DNA from: CAVWZH01 sp963765285
GTDB lineage: Bacteria > Acidobacteriota > Terriglobia > Terriglobales > Acidobacteriaceae
NCBI GenBank assembly: GCA_963765285.1
Contig: CAVXVR010000004.1
Coordinates: forward strand, 496,001 to 560,000
Length of the DNA stretch: 64,000 bases
Direction: 5' to 3'
The notes under the pieces are model-generated. The model was not told the DNA's origin and did no database searches. It saw only the letters and a program-made list of their open reading frames with translations. Shown here piece by piece: positions 1-8,458 of the stretch; the first letter of the stretch is position 1, and every line of letters starts with the position of its first letter. The position numbers and the translations under genes were made by a program.

Positions 1-1205
1 TTCTGCTCTCGCCGGAAAAAGTAGGCGCCCGGCACAAGCCCCTGCACCGAGTGCGCAATCAGGTAAAGGTCGTTGAGTTGCGTGTCGCGAGTCCCGAGGA
101 AGTCGGCCGGAAGACCGCGAGTGGCGCAGTCAAGAATCGTGGAAAGCTCTGTCAAAGTAATCGATGCCCTCCTGTCAAAAGCCCGGGTAGAGCCGCGTCG
201 CAGGATTACCTGCTCGATCGAGTCCTTTGGCTGCTCCTGTTCCGGCAAGGGTTGCAATGGAATCCCTCCACGGTTCGACGCGGAACATGAGAAGGCCAGC
301 GGCTTGCCACGCCATTGTTGCACTTCTTCTTCGGACTGAAGCGAAGAGGCATCGTGCATCTCGAGCATTGCAGGAAACTCCACCTCGCGTTGCGAAAGCG
401 GGACCGTCTCCAGGCCGAGCGGCGGAACTTCCCGAAGTGGTGGCGGGAAATTCGCCGGCCTGTGCCCGATCGGCACCAGGCAAAGGGAAACCTCGCGCCG
501 CGTATCCAGGTCGAGCAATTGGTTCACGTCCGCGTCCACGAACCCGAGCACAATCTCAGCCAGCAGCCCCGATGCCGTAGCTATCGCCAGCATATTTGCC
601 AGCAATGTGCCACTATCCCATCCGAAATGACGATAGGTCCGCGCCTGATACTTCCAGGAATTCCGCCAGTACGTCCCGGTGCAGATGATCGTTGCCGGCG
701 CGTGAGCAACCGCGGGTTCCATCGCAGTCGCCCGAGCCAGGTTTCCTCGAAAATCACCTTGTCGCAAAAGCCGCAGTGATACGTCGGCCGGATTGAAGTG
801 ATACACACCAGCCTCCAGACTCGGGAGATCCTCAGCCACCAGGTACAACTCGATCTCGTAAAGAGCGCCCGTGCAGGCTGCAGCTCGAAAATAGATCTCT
901 CCGCCCGGGTATGTGCGGTGTTTGGTAATGCCTGCCGAGAAATAGAGGATGCGCGCCACATCCTGGAGGCTGGGGACCGAATCGGCCGGTGTTGAGGGCA
1001 CCACCTCCGCAATGGCGGAGAGCGCCGCTACTCCTGTTTGGGGAACGTCACGGGGCAACGGCAACGGGACGAGCGTCGGATAGATCTTGAAAGGCAGGGG
1101 CCGATTCGCCCAGTCAAGGACATGGGGATTGTTACGAACACTCCAAGGGGAGTGCTTCGTACCATCGTGATACTTCCAAGCCTCCTGGATATCCCGGTTG
1201 TTCAT
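1..1205 (-). CDS. SagB-type tandem nitroreductase-family dehydrogenase (3' end cut by window)
   Basis: An uninterrupted minus-strand frame runs from an ATG at 1205 off the left edge, giving about 401 visible residues. An in-frame TAA sits two codons upstream of the ATG, so the start cannot lie much earlier. The protein matches SagB/ThcOx-type FMN nitroreductases: an N-terminal HSPWSVRNNPHVLDWANRP segment, then a first nitroreductase fold with RILYFSAGITKHR, YPGGEIYFRAAAC and FGWDSGTLLANML (roughly residues 75-235). A linker follows, then a second nitroreductase half starting near residue 320 with ILRRGSTRAFDRRASITL, which is the part that is cut. The family oxidises azolines to azoles in RiPP biosynthesis, or is a stand-alone oxidoreductase. 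No cyclodehydratase or precursor gene is visible on the right-hand side. Family assignment is firm; substrate unknown. Confidence 0.85.
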   Translation of the reverse strand, partial: MNNRDIQEAWKYHDGTKHSPWSVRNNPHVLDWANRPLPFKIYPTLVPLPLPRDVPQTGVAALSAIAEVVPSTPADSVPSLQDVARILYFSAGITKHRTYPGGEIYFRAAACTGALYEIELYLVAEDLPSLEAGVYHFNPADVSLRLLRQGDFRGNLARATAMEPAVAHAPATIICTGTYWRNSWKYQARTYRHFGWDSGTLLANMLAIATASGLLAEIVLGFVDADVNQLLDLDTRREVSLCLVPIGHRPANFPPPLREVPPLGLETVPLSQREVEFPAMLEMHDASSLQSEEEVQQWRGKPLAFSCSASNRGGIPLQPLPEQEQPKDSIEQVILRRGSTRAFDRRASITLTELSTILDCATRGLPADFLGTRDTQLNDLYLIAHSVQGLVPGAYFFRREQ

Positions 1206-1426
1206 TGGCGGTTAGGCAAGACTAGCACTTGCTAAACCATATTCGCGACAACCTGGCTTTCCGGCGGTCGCAGGCTCACTGACGGCCCTCCCTCCGTTGG
1301 ATTAAGATGTCTGCCGGTGCCGGATGAACCCGTACGGCTGCGGACGTCATCTACTAGGGACAAGTCTTCGATACTGATTTCGCCCGGTTCGGCCTCTGGA
1401 ATGCAGCCGGCGCAGAAGGAATCCCG

Positions 1427-2350
1427 ATGTCCATTCGACCCGTCAAGCGTCTTGTGAAATCGAAACCAACTCTCGAGGGCGCTGGTGTGCATCTGCGCCG
1501 CGCATTCGGGTTCGGAAATACCAAGGATTTTGACCCGTTCCTTTTGCTCGACGATTTCCGCAACGATGTTCCTGAAGACTACCTCGCAGGTTTTCCCTGG
1601 CATCCCCATCGCGGCATTGAGACGATTACTTACGTTCTCGCGGGAACCGTGGAGCATGGTGACAGCATGGGAAATCACGGCGCAATCGCCGCCGGCGACG
1701 TCCAGTGGATGACCGCAGGCAGCGGAATCATCCATCAGGAAATGCCGAAAGGCGATCCGACAGGCCGCATGCACGGCTTCCAGTTGTGGGCGAACCTTCC
1801 GTCATCGCTCAAAATGACCGCGCCGCGCTATCAGGAAGTAAAGTCGCTCGATATCCCTGACATCACCGACGATGACGGTACCCACGTCCGCGTCGTCTGC
1901 GGGTCTTTTTGGGGAAAGAGGGGACCGGTCGACGGTATTGCCGCGGACCCCATCTATCTCGATGTTTCGGTGTCTCCGGGCAAGAGAAAAACCCTCCCGG
2001 TTGAGACCACCCGACATGCTTTTGCCTACGTGTTCGCTGGAGCCGGAAAATTCTGCAACGCCTCTGGGCCCCTGGCAGTGCCCACAGAAGCAGTGAAATG
2101 GCTGGACACAGCTCCTCCCGTGGAAGCGGACAACCGCTCACTCATTGTCTTTGATCGAGGAGACGAGGTCACGGTGCAAGCCGGTGACGACGGTATCCGA
2201 TTTCTTCTGGTCTCGGGAAAACCTTTGGAAGAACCCGTTGCCTGGTACGGCCCCATCGTTATGAACACACAGGAACAGCTTCAGCAGGCGTTTGCCGAGC
2301 TCCAGGAGGGAACGTTTCTGAAGGAAAAGAAAGAGAAGAAAGCCAAGTAA
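1427..2350 (+). CDS. Pirin family protein (quercetinase-like bicupin)
   Basis: 307-residue bicupin. The four metal ligands of pirin are all present: His59 and His61 in WHPHRGIETITY, then His104 and Glu106 in GSGIIHQEMP. This fits a mononuclear Fe/Cu site in the N-terminal cupin; the C-terminal cupin carries no ligand set, as is usual. Bacterial pirins act as quercetin 2,3-dioxygenases or as metabolic regulators; the sequence does not decide which. The start is supported by a purine-rich GAAGGA about 7 bases upstream. The C-terminus ends in a short Lys/Glu tail (KEKKEKKAK). The next gene starts 30 bases downstream in the same direction. Confidence 0.92.
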   Translation: MSIRPVKRLVKSKPTLEGAGVHLRRAFGFGNTKDFDPFLLLDDFRNDVPEDYLAGFPWHPHRGIETITYVLAGTVEHGDSMGNHGAIAAGDVQWMTAGSGIIHQEMPKGDPTGRMHGFQLWANLPSSLKMTAPRYQEVKSLDIPDITDDDGTHVRVVCGSFWGKRGPVDGIAADPIYLDVSVSPGKRKTLPVETTRHAFAYVFAGAGKFCNASGPLAVPTEAVKWLDTAPPVEADNRSLIVFDRGDEVTVQAGDDGIRFLLVSGKPLEEPVAWYGPIVMNTQEQLQQAFAELQEGTFLKEKKEKKAK

Positions 2351-2380
2351 TACTTTGCTTACTTTTCATCTGGGAGCACT

Positions 2381-3289
2381 ATGCCACAGCCCGCTGCCGA
2401 CCAACCTGAATGCTGGCCCGCTTTGCCGCTCGACTCGTGGAAAGACACTTACGCCACCCTTCACATGTGGCTCCAGATCGTCGGCAAGGTGCGGTTGCGT
2501 CTAACGCCACTGGTGAATCACTGGTGGAATGTCCCGTTGTACGTAACTGCTCGCGGGTTGACCACAACTCGAATCCCATACGGCGAAAGGGCCTTCGAAC
2601 TCTGGTTTGACTTCATACGGCATCAGCTTGTGCTTGAGACGAATGATGGCATCGTCAAGACCCTTCCGCTGGCGCCGAAATCAGTGGCCGAGTTCTATCG
2701 GGAATTCATGGCGATGCTTCGGTCTGCGGGTATTGAAGTCAAAATCTGGCGAATGCCGGTCGAAATCCCTAATCCGATTCCCTTCGACGAAGATCGCGCG
2801 CACGCCTCATACGATCCCGCCGCCGTAGAGAAATTCTGGCGCATTTTGCTCTCGGTGGACGCGGTCTTCACCCAATTCAGGGCGGGGTTCATCGGTAAAA
2901 GCAGCCCGGTGCACTTCTTCTGGGGAAGCTTTGATCTGGCAGTTAGTCGGTTTTCAGGCCGCCGCGCTCCGGAACGTCCCGGTGCGGACGCCATGACGCA
3001 GGAAGCCTATTCTCATGAGGTGAGCAGCGTCGGCTTTTGGCCCGGCAGTGTCGGCGTCAAAGACGCCGCCTTTTATTCCTACACTTCTCCGGAGCCGCAG
3101 GGATTCAGAGACGCCCCAGTACGACCAAACCCTGCCTATTATGACAAGCAGCTCGGGGAATTCATTCTGATATACGAGGACGTGGGCCAGGCTGAATCGC
3201 CTTCCGCCTCATTATTCGAATTTTGCGAGAGTACTTATGAAGCTGGGGCGAGACTCGGCAATTGGGACCGCGAGGCCCTTGAAAGATAG
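2381..3289 (+). CDS. DUF5996 family protein
   Basis: 302 residues. It opens with the family-typical WPALPLDSWKDTYATLHMW, followed by QIVGKVRLRLTPLVNHWWNVP, so I assign it to DUF5996, a family of unknown function. Other recognisable segments are FIGKSSPVHFFWGSFDLAVSRF around residue 170 and EVSSVGFWPG around 210. No signal peptide or membrane segment is seen, so it is probably cytosolic. GGAG lies 5 bases before the ATG. It lies between pirin and a redox fusion protein in one direction (gaps of 30 and 41 bases), so the three may be co-transcribed. No reaction can be proposed. Confidence 0.85.
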   Translation: MPQPAADQPECWPALPLDSWKDTYATLHMWLQIVGKVRLRLTPLVNHWWNVPLYVTARGLTTTRIPYGERAFELWFDFIRHQLVLETNDGIVKTLPLAPKSVAEFYREFMAMLRSAGIEVKIWRMPVEIPNPIPFDEDRAHASYDPAAVEKFWRILLSVDAVFTQFRAGFIGKSSPVHFFWGSFDLAVSRFSGRRAPERPGADAMTQEAYSHEVSSVGFWPGSVGVKDAAFYSYTSPEPQGFRDAPVRPNPAYYDKQLGEFILIYEDVGQAESPSASLFEFCESTYEAGARLGNWDREALER

Positions 3290-3330
3290 CCGTCTGTTCT
3301 GCACTCAGTCGAAGCCTGAAAAAGGAAACC

Positions 3331-5010
3331 ATGTCCGTATCGCCTTGGCCCGTACCCAGCGCGCTTGATCCTAAAACCCAGGCCTTCCCGAAGTTGACCC
3401 CGGCGCAAATCAATCGCCTGCGTCCCATCAGCAAGCTGCGCAAGGTTGAACCGGGCGAGATTTTGTTTGAGCCGGGCGACGCGGGGGTGCCGTTGTTCGT
3501 TTTGCTTTCGGGAAGCCTCGAAATCGTGCAGCCGGGTCTCAGCGGCGAGCGGTCGATCGTTACTCACACTGCCGGCGGGTTTACAGGTGAGCTCACCATG
3601 ATTTCGGGGCAGCCTGCGTTGGCGCGTGGCCGGGTTGCCGAAGACGGCGAGTTTCTCGAAATCAGTCCCGATAACCTGCGGTCGCTGGTGGCCAAAGACG
3701 CCGAACTGGGCGACATTTTCATGCGCGCCTTCATCCTGCGACGCTTAATGCTCCTTAGTCAGGCCGAAGGCAATGTCGTCTTGATGGGTTCCCGCCACTC
3801 GGCCAACACGCTGCACCTGCGCGAGTTTCTCAGCCGCAACGGCTATCCGCACACCTACATCGATCTCGATACCGACCAGGCCTCCCAGGAGCTGCTTGAC
3901 CGTTTCCAAGTCAAAATGTCCGAAATTCCTGTGGTGATTTGCAACGGCGTGACCGTATTGCGAAATCCCACGACCCAGCAACTGGCGGACTGCCTGGGCT
4001 TCAACGTCAGCATCGATCTGTCGCAGGTGCGTGACCTGGTCATTGTGGGAGCGGGACCCTCAGGTTTGGCCGCTGCGGTCTACGCCGCGTCGGAAGGCCT
4101 GGATGCCCTGGTGATTGAAACCGAATCCCCCGGCGGCCAAGCGGGATCAAGCTCCAAGATTGAGAATTACCTGGGCTTCCCGGCTGGAATCTCCGGGCAA
4201 GAGCTGGCGGCCCGCGCCATCACGCAAGCCCAGAAGTTTGGCGCCAGAATGATGGTGGCGCACGGCGTTGTACAGCTCAACTGCAATCGTCGGCCGTTCG
4301 AAGTGGTCCTCGATAACGGCACTGCAATCCCAGCGCGCACGGTGATCATCGCCACCGGAGCGCAATACAAGAAGCCGGCTATTGCTAATCTTCAGAGGTT
4401 TGAAGGTCAGGGCGTCTACTACGGCGCCACCTTCATTGAAGCGCAACTGTGCGAACACGAAGATGTCATCGTGGTGGGCGGAGGCAACTCGGCCGGACAA
4501 GCCGCGGTTTACCTGGCGCAGACCGCTCGCAGAGTTTACATGCTGGTGCGTTCAAAGAGTTTGTCGGACACCATGTCCCGCTACCTGATTCAGCGCATCA
4601 CGGAAAACCCTGCCATTGAGATGCATTATCAGACTGAAGTTACCGGCCTCGAAGGCGATACGAAACTCGAACGAGTCACATGGCTCGATCGAGCCACCAG
4701 CGAAACCTCGACTCACGACATCGGCCATTTGTTTGTAATGACCGGGGCATCGCCCCGCACCGCATGGCTGGAAGGCTGCCTTGCCCTCGACAACAAGGGT
4801 TTTATACTCACCGGCCGGGACCTGGACGTGCCTGCCGGAGTCGCCTCCACCTGGCCCCTCAGCCGCCTGCCACAAATGCTCGAAACCAGCCTTCCCGGTG
4901 TGTTTGCCGTGGGAGATGTTCGCGCCGGTAACGTGAAGCGCGTGGCCTCAGCCGTGGGCGAAGGAGCGATTGCAGTTCATCTTGTCCATCGGGTGTTGGG
5001 GGAAGCGTAG
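3331..5010 (+). CDS. cNMP-binding / thioredoxin-fold / thioredoxin-reductase-like flavoprotein fusion
   Basis: 559 residues in three parts. Residues about 20-145 form a cyclic-nucleotide-binding domain (EPGEILFEPGDAGVPLFVLLSG; GGFTGELTMISGQPALAR). Residues about 150-230 resemble a glutaredoxin/thioredoxin fold (VLMGSRHSANTLHLREFL, ending in SEIPVVICNGVTVL) but have SRHSANT where a redox CxxC would be. Residues about 233-559 form an FAD/NAD(P)H thioredoxin-reductase-like module with a first Rossmann motif GAGPSGLAAA and a second GGGNSAGQAAVYLA. The usual catalytic CxxC just before the second Rossmann motif is absent: the segment reads YYGATFIEAQLC instead of an ATCD-type motif. A transhydrogenase or electron-transfer function responsive to a cyclic nucleotide or another ligand is inference. 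AAAGGAAACC precedes the ATG. Confidence 0.88.
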   Translation: MSVSPWPVPSALDPKTQAFPKLTPAQINRLRPISKLRKVEPGEILFEPGDAGVPLFVLLSGSLEIVQPGLSGERSIVTHTAGGFTGELTMISGQPALARGRVAEDGEFLEISPDNLRSLVAKDAELGDIFMRAFILRRLMLLSQAEGNVVLMGSRHSANTLHLREFLSRNGYPHTYIDLDTDQASQELLDRFQVKMSEIPVVICNGVTVLRNPTTQQLADCLGFNVSIDLSQVRDLVIVGAGPSGLAAAVYAASEGLDALVIETESPGGQAGSSSKIENYLGFPAGISGQELAARAITQAQKFGARMMVAHGVVQLNCNRRPFEVVLDNGTAIPARTVIIATGAQYKKPAIANLQRFEGQGVYYGATFIEAQLCEHEDVIVVGGGNSAGQAAVYLAQTARRVYMLVRSKSLSDTMSRYLIQRITENPAIEMHYQTEVTGLEGDTKLERVTWLDRATSETSTHDIGHLFVMTGASPRTAWLEGCLALDNKGFILTGRDLDVPAGVASTWPLSRLPQMLETSLPGVFAVGDVRAGNVKRVASAVGEGAIAVHLVHRVLGEA

Positions 5011-5050
5011 AGCAGTGACCGTGAGCTGGAAGGTATTAGAAAATAAATAT

Positions 5051-5124
5051 TGGCTGCCCCCCAGGGATTCGAACCCCGATATGCTGATCCAGAGTCAGCT
5101 GTCCTGCCGTTGAACGAGGGGGCA
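5051..5124 (-). tRNA. tRNA-Gln (anticodon CUG)
   Basis: A 74-base cloverleaf with encoded CCA. Acceptor stem TGCCCCC pairs with GGGGGCA, then G73 and CCA. The anticodon stem GCTGA/TCAGC encloses loop CTCTGGA, giving anticodon CTG. The T arm has TTCGAAT. A near-consensus promoter lies 25 bases upstream on the same strand. Confidence 0.95.
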
Positions 5125-5149
5125 GTGTGCAGTTGCGGTACCCACTGCG

Positions 5150-5178
5150 ATTTTATGGGCTGCGTTGCCTTCGGTCAA
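5150..5178 (-). promoter_or_regulatory. Sigma70-type promoter of tRNA-Gln
   Basis: On the minus strand TTGACC (5173-5178) and TAAAAT (5150-5155) are separated by exactly 17 bases. They sit 25 bases upstream of the tRNA 5' end, as expected for a housekeeping promoter of a stable RNA. Confidence 0.7.
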
Positions 5179-5221
5179 CAAACCCTCGCACGTCGTCTGG
5201 ATTCCTTTTCAATCTCTCATC

Positions 5222-5270
5222 TTGGTCATCCCGAAGCCCCGCGTTTTCTCCAGCGGGGCGAGGGATCTTG
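5222..5270. repeat. Dispersed palindromic intergenic repeat, GTCATYCCGA...GAGGRATCT type, copy 1
   Basis: A stem CCCCGC/GCGGGG (5237-5242 with 5253-5258) is framed by GGTCATCCCGA on the left and GAGGGATCTTGC on the right. A second copy with the same frame and a partly changed stem lies at 10801-10850. It occupies the space between tRNA-Gln and the GT39 gene; the rest of 5125-5316 holds only the tRNA promoter. Confidence 0.7.
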
Positions 5271-5316
5271 CGCGTCTTAGTCCCGCAGCATCATGGCGGC
5301 CGCTAACAGCCAGCCC

Positions 5317-6882
5317 TCACCCGAAATGGCGAAAGCCTTTCCAGAACTCCGGCCAGCTCTGGCGCAAGCTCCGGCACACGAAGATGTCGGGATGATCGCT
5401 GGTCTCTTCATTTTCCACGTCGTACTGGTTCCGGGTGTGCCCGGCCAACTCACAGGATGAAAAATTACTGTCGACATACCTGCGTGAAAGGCCAAGCACG
5501 ATCAGCGTCTCCGGCGGCGGATCGCCGTAGCCGCGCGCCCAGAACGTGTTGGTGCCGCTGATCGCCGCCGGCAGCCCGTACTCCGGACCATACAAATTGA
5601 TGGCCCCAGCTTCACCATAATTTCCCGCCAGAATGCCCGCCCGGGCGCGCTCCTCCGCGGGCAGCGAATCGCGAATCTGCGCGACCGTCTCCACCAGCTC
5701 CGGCCATCCGATCTCCTCGCGAAGGTCGCCGTTTATTTTGCTGGCAACCTTCCACCACGGAGAATTGATGGGCGCAATCGGCAGGAACATAGCGGCAACG
5801 ATTGCGATATCCGCCATCAGCGCGGCCCACACGCCGATCCGGACAAGCATCTTCCAAGGCCGGCTCAACGACACCAGCCAGCGCTCACCCCACACGGCGC
5901 CGGCTGCATAAAGCATGGGGTACGCCGCCGCCAGGTAATAGCCCCGTCCCTTGGCACCAACAAACAGCACCAGCGGAACCAGGTACATCCAGCCCAACAT
6001 GCGAAAGCGCCGTCCCATCGGCGAGACCAGATAAAAGAAAAGTCCCGCCAGCCAAAGTGGAAGAGCAAGCAGCGTCAGCTCCAATTGATCGGGAAGGAAT
6101 CCCTGCGTCCGTCCGATGCGCACATCGCGGGCATGAATATAAGTTAGAAATTCCAGCGAGATAAAGTTGTGCTGCGCCTGCCAGATAAGGTTGGGTAGAA
6201 AGATCAGTAACGATATCCCGACACCGCACCAAAGCCATTTATTCGCCGGATACCGGCGCGCATCGGTGGCGAGAATTCCCACGACTAATCCGGCGACAAA
6301 GAAGATCATGGTGTACTTCGCCATCATCCCCAGCCCAATCGCAGCCCCGATCGCGATCCACCAGCGTGGCTCGTCCGAGGTGAGCAGGCGGACAACGAAA
6401 TAGGCAGTCAAGACCCAGAACAGGTAATCGAAGGACACATACTGCATCAGCGTGCCGCCCGCCAGGCAAAATGGAACTGCGGCAAGTGATGCAATCAACT
6501 GAGCTCCGCGCCTGCCGCCCAATTCGCGGGCCATCAGCCCGGTCAAGACGACTGCGGCGGCTTCGGCCAGAGCGGCGAAGAGACGAAAGCCAGCCAGTGA
6601 GGTTCCAAAAAGCTCGAGAGAAATGCGCCCAAAAAAAGGAGTGATCGGCGGATACGCTACATAGCCCCATGCCAAATGACGCGCGTCATCGAGTGTGGCC
6701 AGTTCGTCGCGGTGAAATCCATAACGGCCACCGGTCAACAGATGTACCACGACTGTGGCCAGCGCCAGGTAAGTCAGAACGGCGCAATCGTGCGCCCATA
6801 CTGGCTGCTGTTTTGGAGAGAATCCGGAATGCGGAGAACCAGCGTCATCTTTTTTACTTGCTGGCAGATCCGTGAGCGACAC
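5317..6882 (-). CDS. GT39 family (PMT/ArnT-like) membrane glycosyltransferase
   Basis: 521-residue integral membrane protein with about ten hydrophobic segments, starting after a soluble tail of about 30 residues. The first luminal loop carries the family signature: YGFHRDELATLDDARHLAWG followed by YPPITPFFGRI, with the acidic pair expected to bind the lipid-phosphate sugar donor. A soluble C-terminal domain includes GNYGEAGAINLYGPEYGLP. Such enzymes transfer a sugar from a polyprenyl-phosphate donor to protein or lipid at the outer face of the inner membrane; the acceptor is not evident. GTG start with GAAGGA 9 bases upstream. It starts 13 bases after the stop of the upstream kinase gene, so they are likely co-transcribed. 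A GT2 enzyme able to make such a donor lies at 24234-25211. Confidence 0.87.
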   Translation of the reverse strand: MSLTDLPASKKDDAGSPHSGFSPKQQPVWAHDCAVLTYLALATVVVHLLTGGRYGFHRDELATLDDARHLAWGYVAYPPITPFFGRISLELFGTSLAGFRLFAALAEAAAVVLTGLMARELGGRRGAQLIASLAAVPFCLAGGTLMQYVSFDYLFWVLTAYFVVRLLTSDEPRWWIAIGAAIGLGMMAKYTMIFFVAGLVVGILATDARRYPANKWLWCGVGISLLIFLPNLIWQAQHNFISLEFLTYIHARDVRIGRTQGFLPDQLELTLLALPLWLAGLFFYLVSPMGRRFRMLGWMYLVPLVLFVGAKGRGYYLAAAYPMLYAAGAVWGERWLVSLSRPWKMLVRIGVWAALMADIAIVAAMFLPIAPINSPWWKVASKINGDLREEIGWPELVETVAQIRDSLPAEERARAGILAGNYGEAGAINLYGPEYGLPAAISGTNTFWARGYGDPPPETLIVLGLSRRYVDSNFSSCELAGHTRNQYDVENEETSDHPDIFVCRSLRQSWPEFWKGFRHFG

Positions 6883-6895
6883 GCAGAGTCCTTCG

Positions 6896-7807
6896 CTAGC
6901 TCTTTTGCTTCACTCGCACCATTGTGACTTTAGAAAATCCTTCCTCAAAGGTCGGGGGGCGCAGCTTTGCCGCCATGCGCCGCATCACGTCATCCGGGAC
7001 ATTGCGCTCCCGCCGCCGATTGCGCTCCAGGCATACTTCCACCGGCACATCGAAAAAGACGGCTTGCACCTCGTAACCGTAGTCCTGCGCCAGCTTGATC
7101 CAGCCCTGCCGCTCGTGGGGAGTGAGGTTCGTAGCGTCCAGATAGTTCAGCGGCCGGCGCGCGATCAGCCGGGCCTTCAACATCGATCGCAGATTGGAAA
7201 AAACCAGGTCCTGAAAGCGCTGCTCCGTCGGATCATCAAAGAGCATGGCGCGCAACATGTCACTCGAGAGCGGCGTGATGTTGTGCCTCTTGAACCACGA
7301 ACTTTTTCCTGAACCCGGAAGGCCGATGGCCAAGACGACCACGCCCTTGGGCGTCCGGCCTGCACTCGGAACAGCCCCAGGCTGTGCGGGAGCCGGAGTC
7401 TCACTCCCTGGAGACACGGCGGCTAAATCCCCGGGAGATGGCATCGGTTGAGCAGATACTCCAGCCGGCGCACTCTGCCCACCCCTTCGGCCACGTCCCC
7501 GGCCACCTCGTCCGCGCCGCCGCCCGCGCCGCAAATTCCCTCCCGACCGGGGTTGTGCTGGCGGGTTTGGCCGCGCCTCCGAGGGCGCTTGGACGTGCTC
7601 CACTCTTGCTTCGGAAGGCTGCGATTCCATTACCTCAACGTGAGGCGGCTCAGGCTCATGTACCTCAGGCGCGGGGACTTCCGCTGCAGGCGGCGCGCCG
7701 GGAACCTCAGCGTCAAAATACGCCGGCTGCAAGGGCGTGGGCGCTTCGGCTTTGTTTTCGGCAGCCTTCTTGCGCCGTTTCAGCCGATCATTCATCCATT
7801 TGCGCAT
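6896..7807 (-). CDS. Arg/Gly-rich linker plus P-loop kinase (polynucleotide-kinase-like AAA_33)
   Basis: About 303 residues from an ATG at 7807; a TTG at 7843 and an ATG at 7795 are alternative starts, and none has a strong ribosome site. A basic N-terminus (RLKRRKKAAENK) leads into a Pro/Glu-rich disordered stretch, then an Arg/Gly block at residues about 88-110 (LRRGRRRGRGGRGRGRRGG), then more Pro-rich linker. From residue 155 comes a P-loop kinase: Walker A GLPGSGKSS (162-170), SSDMLRAMLFDD, NYLDATNLTPHERQGWI and a C-terminal RNRRRERNVPDDVMRRM lid. The fold is that of the polynucleotide-kinase/zeta-toxin-like group. The RGG-like block suggests nucleic-acid binding (inference). Its substrate could be RNA/DNA 5' ends or a small molecule. 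Confidence 0.8.
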   Translation of the reverse strand: MRKWMNDRLKRRKKAAENKAEAPTPLQPAYFDAEVPGAPPAAEVPAPEVHEPEPPHVEVMESQPSEARVEHVQAPSEARPNPPAQPRSGGNLRRGRRRGRGGRGRGRRGGQSAPAGVSAQPMPSPGDLAAVSPGSETPAPAQPGAVPSAGRTPKGVVVLAIGLPGSGKSSWFKRHNITPLSSDMLRAMLFDDPTEQRFQDLVFSNLRSMLKARLIARRPLNYLDATNLTPHERQGWIKLAQDYGYEVQAVFFDVPVEVCLERNRRRERNVPDDVMRRMAAKLRPPTFEEGFSKVTMVRVKQKS

Positions 7808-7959
7808 GTCTGGCTTGTAACATACCCACCCTAGGGCAAGCAATGTGCCCCACCCCCAAACGTACCAAGAACGTACAAGCTTCTACCGCCGTAACCTTGG
7901 CAACCTCCTTCGCCGCCGCTTCCGGCTGCATCGCCTTACGGCAGCCCGCTTCCTGCTCG

Positions 7960-7965
7960 TACAAT
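7960..7965 (+). promoter_or_regulatory. Candidate -10 box for a leaderless transcript
   Basis: TACAAT ends six bases before the A of the ATG at 7972, so the expected transcription start coincides with the start codon. No Shine-Dalgarno-like sequence precedes this ATG. No convincing -35 is visible. Confidence 0.4.
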
Positions 7966-7971
7966 AGGGTT

Positions 7972-8337
7972 ATGGCTAACCCAATCCCCCCTGAGATCCA
8001 CGGCCAGAAGTACACCGCTCTGACCACCTTCCGCAAGAACGGCATTCCCGTTCGCACTCCCGTCTGGTTTGGCGAGGAGGGCGACCGCCTTTACGTGATG
8101 ACGCGCAGTGACATGGGCAAGTGCAAGCGCATCCGAAATAACCCCAATGTACGGATCGCTCCCTGCACCATAAGCGGGAAAATTACCGGCACGGAGTTTG
8201 CCGCCACCGCCCGCATTCTGCAGCCGGAAGAATTCGCTCACGCCCGCCAGACCATCAATCGCAAATACTGGGCAGCGCGTCTTCCCTGGATTTGGCGTCG
8301 TACCGATGCTTATTTGGAGGTTTCGGTCACAGCATGA
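7972..8337 (+). CDS. PPOX-class (pyridoxamine oxidase fold / F420-type) oxidoreductase
   Basis: 121-residue single-domain split-barrel flavin/F420-binding protein. Family landmarks are YTALTTFRKNGIPVRTPVWF at the N-terminus, DRLYVMTRSDMGKCKRIRNN with the SDMGKxKR cofactor-phosphate-binding pattern, and NPNVRIAPC. The frame is open for a long way upstream, but homology begins at MANPIPPEI, which fixes the start at 7972. The gene is probably cytosolic and involved in F420H2- or FMN-dependent reduction of an unknown substrate. It is transcribed divergently from the P-loop kinase gene. Confidence 0.82.
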   Translation: MANPIPPEIHGQKYTALTTFRKNGIPVRTPVWFGEEGDRLYVMTRSDMGKCKRIRNNPNVRIAPCTISGKITGTEFAATARILQPEEFAHARQTINRKYWAARLPWIWRRTDAYLEVSVTA

Positions 8338-8369
8338 AGTGATCATGCGCACAATGAACCAGCTCTAAT

Positions 8370-8398
8370 TTGCCGCTCACTCGCTTCCCTGCTACCAT
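8370..8398 (+). promoter_or_regulatory. Putative sigma70 promoter of the gap-pgk-tpiA operon
   Basis: TTGCCG (8370-8375) and TACCAT (8393-8398) are spaced by 17 bases, leaving a leader of about 55 bases before the gap start codon at 8459. Confidence 0.4.
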
Positions 8399-8458
8399 TT
8401 TGAGTTCCAGACTCAGCATTATTCGTGTTGTGCATTCATTCCTTTCTTCGGAGGACAT

